Shown here: in pieces, positions 59,085-64,000 of the stretch
Layout of the letters: each line of letters opens with the position of its first letter
How positions within the stretch are numbered: position 1 is the stretch's first letter
NCBI GenBank assembly: GCA_033782935.1
Contig: JAWQEG010001559.1
Location: 3,626,501 to 3,690,500 of the forward strand
Source: Petrolisthes cinctipes
Lineage: Eukaryota; Arthropoda; Malacostraca; Decapoda; Porcellanidae
Direction of reading: 5' to 3'
Length of the DNA stretch: 64,000 nt
Notes under the pieces: model-generated
What the model was told of the DNA's origin: nothing
Databases searched by the model: none
What the model saw: only the letters and a program-made list of their open reading frames with translations
Made by a program: the position numbers and the translations under genes

Positions 59085-59470
59085 GAAGGCAAACACGAAG
59101 AAAGTAAATGGAGAGGAAGGACAGCAAGGACGATCAAAGACAATAGAAGAAAAGGAGGGACAACCAACAAACACGAAGGATGTGGAAGGAGGAAAGGAGG
59201 GAGAGCAAACACGAAGGATGTGGAAGGAGGAAAGGATGGAGAGTAAACACGAAGGATGTGGAAGGAAAGGAGGGACAACCAACAAACACGAAGGATGTGG
59301 AAGGAGGAAAGGATGGAGAGCAAACACGAAGGATGTGGAAGGAGGAAAGGAGGGAGAGCAAACACGAAGGAAATGGAAGGAGGAAAGGATGGAGAGCAAA
59401 CACGAAGGATGTGGAAGGAAAGGAGGAATAGATAGCAAGCACGGATAAAATAGAAGGAAAAGAGAGACAA
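59085..59470. repeat. ~39-bp minisatellite (acgaaggatgtggaagga)
   Basis: About nine imperfect units built on cacgaaggatgtggaaggag and either gaaaggatggagagcaaa or gacaaccaacaaa. Because the unit length is a multiple of three in most copies, both strands stay open for more than 80 codons; this is repeat structure, not coding evidence. Confidence 0.9.
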
Positions 59471-59559
59471 CATGCAAGCATAAAGAAAGGTATATTGCGC
59501 AGGTGTGTGTTTCGCTATAAAGTGTGTGGGTGTGTCACTGTTATGTTGATTCGAATTTC

Positions 59560-59684
59560 CTGTGTGTGTGTGTGTGTGTGTGTTTATGTACGATTGTGAC
59601 AGAGCATAACACACACACACACACAAACACATACACACAGGAAGTATCTGATTGTCCCTTACATTATGTTTTGTTTACCAAGAG

Positions 59685-59727
<43 letters not shown>

Positions 59728-60018
59728 GAGGGAGCAGATATATTTCCTGTTTGTATGGTGGCTGTGTGTGCATTTGCTTGTATTTGTACGAGTGTTTTTT
59801 TTTCATTTTTTTTTTTTTCATTTAGTAAGTGTATAAATGTGTATATAAATGTGCATAATTACGGGTTAGTTGAGTATGTGCGTGCGTGTTAAATGTTCTT
59901 AATAGTTTAGAGAGAGAGAGAGAGAGACACACACACACACACACACTCTCACTACCTCTGTGTGTGGATGGGTGGGTGTGTTCTCTCTCTCTCTCTCTCC
60001 TCACGAAAATAGTTTATC

Positions 60019-60062
<44 letters not shown>

Positions 60063-60132
60063 CCACTATTAAATTAACATAATGCATATTTTATCAAGAA
60101 AAAAAAAAAGCTTTCTCTATTTTTACGTAAGT

Positions 60133-60186
<54 letters not shown>

Positions 60187-60339
60187 TGTATGGCAATTAA
60201 TTCCTCCAAACTGTCCAACGAAACAACAGATCCCCAATTAGTCAACGCTTTGGTAGTCTGTTTTCTGGTAGAGTTTGGAGGAATCAGCATCACTCCAATT
60301 TACGGCCTTTTTTTTTAATATATATATATATATGGGACC

Positions 60340-60376
<37 letters not shown>

Positions 60377-60694
60377 TTTGTGGAAGAGGGTGAGGGAGAG
60401 TGGAGAGAAGAGAGGGGAGGTAATATAAATGTTTGTCTTATTTTAATACACATACACAGACACGCACATAGCCTACATACTTACTTAAAACACACACATA
60501 CGTAGACAGACAGACATACATACATACAGACAGACATACACATACATACATTATTTAGCACCGGCGCATTAAAACATGCATACAAACACACGCACACATA
60601 CATATACAATTCTACACACACACGCACACACACAGATACATGAGGATACAATCATATCACTGGACACATTGCTGTAAATTGCGTTCGTCTTTAC

Positions 60695-60737
<43 letters not shown>

Positions 60738-60740
60738 AGT
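59560..60740. repeat. Mixed microsatellites and poly-T
   Basis: (GT)n at 59563-59583 and 59685-59725, GA/CA/CT mixtures at 59910-60058, poly-T at about 60138-60183, GT at 60343-60372, CA/GACA patches at 60450-60640, (AAT)n at 60697-60735. A TCCTCCAAACTG hairpin MITE occupies 60199-60285. Confidence 0.92.
60199..60285. mobile_element. Hairpin MITE, TCCTCCAAACTG family
   Basis: attcctccaaactgtccaac at the left and gtttggaggaatc at the right, inner cgaaacaacag against ctgttttctgg. Same family as 8344-8793 and 57766-57852. Confidence 0.75.
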
Positions 60741-61113
60741 AATGGAAAGTGTGTGTATGGAAAGGGATATATATCAAAGCCTTTTATGTTCTTATTTCTA
60801 TATATTTTTTTTTTTCTCTCTCTCTCTCTCTGGTCTATTTTCTTCCTTTTCGGTTTCTCTCTTTTCCCTTCCCCCTCCGCCCCTTTAGAAAAAGAGACGT
60901 GTGAAAATATACGTTGGAGAGATTATGGAGGGGGGGGGGAGGGAGGGAAAGAAATTTATGTACAGATGAAGAAGAAACATTGTGGACAGACAGAGTGTGA
61001 GAGAGAGAAGAGACCCACCAAGGCCTAGATGACTGTACAAAGATTGAGAAGGTAATAAAGAAATGGGACACGAAATAAGAAGGAATGAAATTGAAGGAAA
61101 GGTGAGACGGAAA

Positions 61114-61114
<1 letters not shown>

Positions 61115-61184
<70 letters not shown>
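61115..61184. repeat. (TA)n microsatellite
   Basis: About 70 bp of pure AT dinucleotides beside the donor of candidate exon A. Confidence 0.97.
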
Positions 61185-61189
<5 letters not shown>

Positions 61190-61194
61190 CTTAC

Positions 61195-61231
61195 CGTAGA
61201 AGACTGTCAGAATCAGAGTAATTCGAAGCAT
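61195..61231 (-). CDS. Candidate signal-peptide exon (exon A)
   Basis: An ATG at 61231 (adenine at -3) opens MLRITLILTVFY, a short hydrophobic stretch with one early basic residue, followed by a consensus donor (G/gtaagt) in phase 1. This looks like a signal-peptide-coding first exon and lies upstream of the Ig exons on the same strand. However, the next recognised exon (52339-52516) needs a phase-0 entry, so either an unseen exon whose length leaves remainder 2 lies between, or this exon does not belong to the gene. The donor is about ten bases from a 70-bp (TA)n tract. Moderate to low confidence. Confidence 0.4.
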
Positions 61232-62032
61232 TTTATTGTTTTCAAATAACTCACTCAATTTTTTTTATCGAAATTACGTAAATGTGAATATAAATTTTTG
61301 TTTATCGACTTTTTTTATATAGCGGTATTATTATTATTATTATAATTTTTTTTTTTGGTGAACCAAATAAATATTATGCGATAAATATTTTTTTCTTCTA
61401 TTCAACCAAATTTTTATTATGTGAATATTATGATCTTCAATCTTTTTGATGTTATCCGAAAACGAATTATTTTCTGTGTTCTTTGTTGTTCACGATACTT
61501 TTCTATGTTGTACTACATGTATTTCATTTAATTTTTATTCTATTATTCATCATATTTTTTACACAGGCTGGAGCTAAGTAGTAAAATGGTGTTATGAGGA
61601 GATTAAAAGTTGAGAGAGAAGTAGGGCAACTCGCACACTACCCATCACTGTCTGTAACACACTGAGCACCGACCCAGTGACTCAGTGAGTCCGCCAGGGC
61701 TTCCACCTCGACAAACTTATTTACCACAAATTTTGGCCCCCAAATACCCTAAAATTTGATCAATTACCCTATATTCATCTAATTGATAATATTAACAGTT
61801 TATGTGGTTACATTTTTAAATGCTTCATTGTGTGTGTATTATTCTGTGTGTGTGTGTGTGTAATATTCATTGTGTGTTTGTGTATGTAATATTCACGGTG
61901 TGTGTAATATAGTGTATGCTTGTATGTGTTGTCTTACATGGACAATGGATTACAAACAACATACTTGTTAATATATTTGTGAATAGTCTACTATTATTAG
62001 AAGTTATTATCTTACCGTGAAAATATATAAAG

Positions 62033-62107
<75 letters not shown>

Positions 62108-62344
62108 TATACTATATATAAATACATACAGTAAATAATCTAACAGTAAAACCCTGATTTGATATTGATTTAAACTTAAAATACTCATCACAGTTATAGA
62201 GCATATAAATCCTGTTTTGTGCAGTCAATGACATTCATTTTAATGGGAAGTAGGAAAGAAGGAAGAGAGAGACGTACAATTGTGAGAGGGAGGGTACTTG
62301 ATAGGGGAGATCGAGTGATGGCAGTGTAAACACTAGGGACAGTG
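61232..62344. other. Region upstream of candidate exon A
   Basis: AT-rich with (TA)n at about 62038-62105 and GT patches near 61850. Would hold the promoter if exon A is the first exon, but I see no reliable TATA box or initiator. Confidence 0.4.
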
Positions 62345-62720
62345 TTACTACCTGGGTGAACAGACTCCATTATACACGGTAACAATTTATTGGTACCGTA
62401 AGTACAGTAGGTTGTGTGATAGCAAGCACCTTGTAGTTAACCCGTGGTAGCGTTGTGTGGAGAGAGAAGTAGCACGTGGTGTAGGCAGGTAGCGGTGTAG
62501 GCACGGCAGGGCAGAGAGAGGAGGTCCTTCCAGGTGGAGAGCTGGTGGCTAAGTGGACGACTAGCGGCGCTGCGGGCTGCAGCCGCGGAGGAGCAGGGCA
62601 GGTATGGTGCGCGCGTAAGCACAGGTAGAATAAGTGAAGTCGAAGATGCGTGTCGCAGACAGGTGAGGTGGAAGATGCGTCGAAGGTGCTTGATGTCACT
62701 ACAGTGGCAGGAAAGAGGAA
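62345..62720 (-). repeat. LTR-like repeat 1
   Basis: On the minus strand AATAAATTGTTACCGTGTAT and then gagtctgttcacccag near the right-end border (62350-62400), with agcaccttgtagtta (62424). Shares this wording with 19455-19615 and the next two entries; taken as LTR 3' ends of Ty3/gypsy elements (poly-A signal in R). Confidence 0.5.
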
Positions 62721-62779
62721 AGTTGGGTATGTTTTATATTATGTTTATTTTTCTAACAATATATTTCATATCAGATAAC

Positions 62780-62940
62780 TGACTGTATAGTATGTGAGAA
62801 TTTGAACATTACCCTAAAATATAGGTAAAATATCCCAAGGAATGATTGATTACCCTAAATTGGCATATTTTGCTTTACCCTAAGTATCATCAAATTACCC
62901 TAAAATAGGGTATTTTACCCTAAAGTGGAAGCATTGCCCT
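62780..62940. repeat. taccctaaa short interspersed motif
   Basis: TTACCCTAAA or a close form occurs at least six times in 160 bp, and more loosely near 61745. Irregular spacing; not a telomeric TTAGG array. Confidence 0.6.
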
Positions 62941-63171
62941 GCCCAGTCCGCCCATACCAACACACCCTCACTCATTATTATTGTCAAAGGATGGGGTTTA
63001 AGGAGTTGCCAAGTTTCATAAAGTACATGGAAAATTATCAATATTTTGTATATACACGAATAAACCATAGAATAATGATTGTGACAAATTATTTTTATTG
63101 AGAGGAAAAATATTCTACACATTGTTTTATATAATTTAATAATAATAATAATACAGTGACAGAGAAGCCCT

Positions 63172-63760
63172 TGCGTTACTACCCGGGTGAATAGACTCTA
63201 GAATACATGGTAACAATTTATTGGAAAGTACAGTGTTACACACACAAGTAAATATAGAAGGCCAGCCTGCTGTGTAGCGTCGTGAGAGGGCCGTAGTTGC
63301 TGCAGGAGAGTTGCGTAGGACTGGAACGCACTCGTGTAATCAAGGCAGGAACTCGGTGGGAGGCTTGGTGCATATAGCGGCAGGTACGACGGCAAAGGCA
63401 GGTGCTTCTTGGTCCAGAGCTAGTGTGGAAGTGGCTGAGCGCTGGCAGTGCAGCCTTTTTATTCAGTTGGGGCGTGCGTCGTCGTTACGTGATCGTACGA
63501 TCCCGAATGAGGTCGTGCGATCCCGGATGAGATATGGGAGCGGATTAGTGTGGGAGGCGCACTGGGGTCGACAAAGGCAGGACATAGGAGCGGCTGTCTA
63601 TGGCGCTTGGGCAACAATGGAGGGGATATACCTGCGGTCTGGGAGCGGATTAGTGCTATGGCACCTCTCTGGGGTTGACTCAGGTGGGAATAAGGTGCGG
63701 CCATGTATGGCGGCGGGGCATAAAGGTGGGAATATAGGAGCGGCCTTGTATGGTGACGCT
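63172..63760 (-). repeat. LTR-like repeat 2
   Basis: Same end wording as LTR-like repeat 1 (AATAAATTGTTACCATGTAT at about 63200). Further in, GAATAAAAAGGCTGCACTGC (minus strand, about 63445-63465) could be a promoter-type TATA region. The GC-rich interior repeats gatcccgNatgagNt and gtgggNggcgcac-like segments. 62941-63171 holds nothing recognised. Confidence 0.5.
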
Positions 63761-63800
63761 ACAATAATAATAATAATAATAATTATTATTATTATTGTAA
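63761..63800. repeat. (AAT)n(ATT)n palindromic microsatellite
   Basis: aataataat... running into attattatt..., able to form a perfect hairpin. Confidence 0.95.
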
Positions 63801-63814
63801 ACATATGAGAGTGT

Positions 63815-64000
63815 GATCCTACCGGATGTGAACACTCGAATGCACAGTACAATTTATTCAATATAGTGTACAGGGTTGCATAGTAATAAGTAGTAGACGA
63901 GCACCTTGTAGTTGACCAAACCCGCCTGCCATAGTAGTGTAGTGTTGGGAGCTGTAGAAGCTGGTGTAGATAGCGGCACATGGTGTCCTGGTGTCTTGGT
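63815..64000 (-). repeat. LTR-like repeat 3 (cut by window end)
   Basis: Diverged copy of the same end (caatttattcaa; gagcaccttgtagttgacca at about 63900). Continues past the window. Confidence 0.45.

Noticed and set aside
58803..59638. 224- to 258-codon minus-strand frames rich in Pro/Ser/Phe
   Set aside because: They come from the 39-bp minisatellite and flanking microsatellites, with open frames in several registers and no domain.
62780..62940. Telomere-like repeat array (ccctaa wording)
   Set aside because: Spacing is irregular and units are embedded in AT-rich sequence; arthropod telomeres are typically (TTAGG)n.

Overview
This is a eukaryotic, animal genomic window with no bacterial features. 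Large introns, very dense dinucleotide microsatellites ((TA)n, (CT)n, (GT)n) and a heavy load of decayed LINE, Ty3/gypsy, Penelope-like, tyrosine-recombinase (DIRS-like) and Tc1/mariner elements suggest an arthropod, most likely a decapod crustacean. That taxonomic guess is an inference from repeat content, not proven.

The one host gene I can support lies on the minus strand and spans at least 52 kb (61231 to 8851, continuing beyond what I can find). I assembled it by reading splice sites and phases. Ten coding exons (52339-52516, 48851-48930, 48515-48656, 36025-36146, 27598-27742, 23449-23620, 22718-22840, 19158-19260, 11494-11616, 8851-8917) join with fully compatible phases into about 418 residues. 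They encode a charged N-terminal linker, three immunoglobulin domains and one fibronectin type III domain. This is the architecture of the arthropod Klingon/Wrapper group of neural cell-adhesion proteins. A possible signal-peptide exon sits at 61195-61231, but its phase does not match the next exon, so at least one 5' exon is missing. The C-terminal (membrane anchor) exon was not found.

Almost everything else is repeat, mostly inside the introns. 1-8.8 kb: MITEs, microsatellites, two decayed Jockey/CR1-type LINE copies and a cluster of hairpin elements. 10-23 kb: another RT fragment, foldback elements, a gypsy gag remnant, a zinc-knuckle LINE (called LINE-B here) interrupted by an 817-bp MITE, and a gypsy pol fragment joined to a LINE-B fragment. 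23.6-29.3 kb: a dead Tc1 transposon, MITEs, a helix-turn-helix transposase scrap and a Penelope-like GIY-YIG fragment. 29.5-33.4 and 37.7-40.2 kb: gag-like remnants that I tentatively link to a DIRS-type element, with a tyrosine recombinase C-terminus at 46.8-47.3 kb. 34-36 kb: a hAT MITE with a perfect 8-bp target duplication. 40.3-46 kb: the most complete LINE-B copy, carrying nested SINE and foldback insertions. 49.2-52.25 kb: an intact 912-codon LINE ORF2 bounded on both sides by (CT)n. 53-55.8 kb: a Penelope-like fragment split by a nested inverted-repeat and gypsy insertion. 55.9-61 kb: microsatellite and minisatellite DNA. 62.3-64 kb: several LTR-like repeats.

The most interesting points are the reconstructed adhesion gene, the complementary CT/GA tracts that bracket its first Ig exon, the intact LINE inside a microsatellite, several transposon insertions datable by paralogous empty sites, and a premature stop shared by two LINE-B copies. 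I found no convincing evidence of a wholly new biological system.
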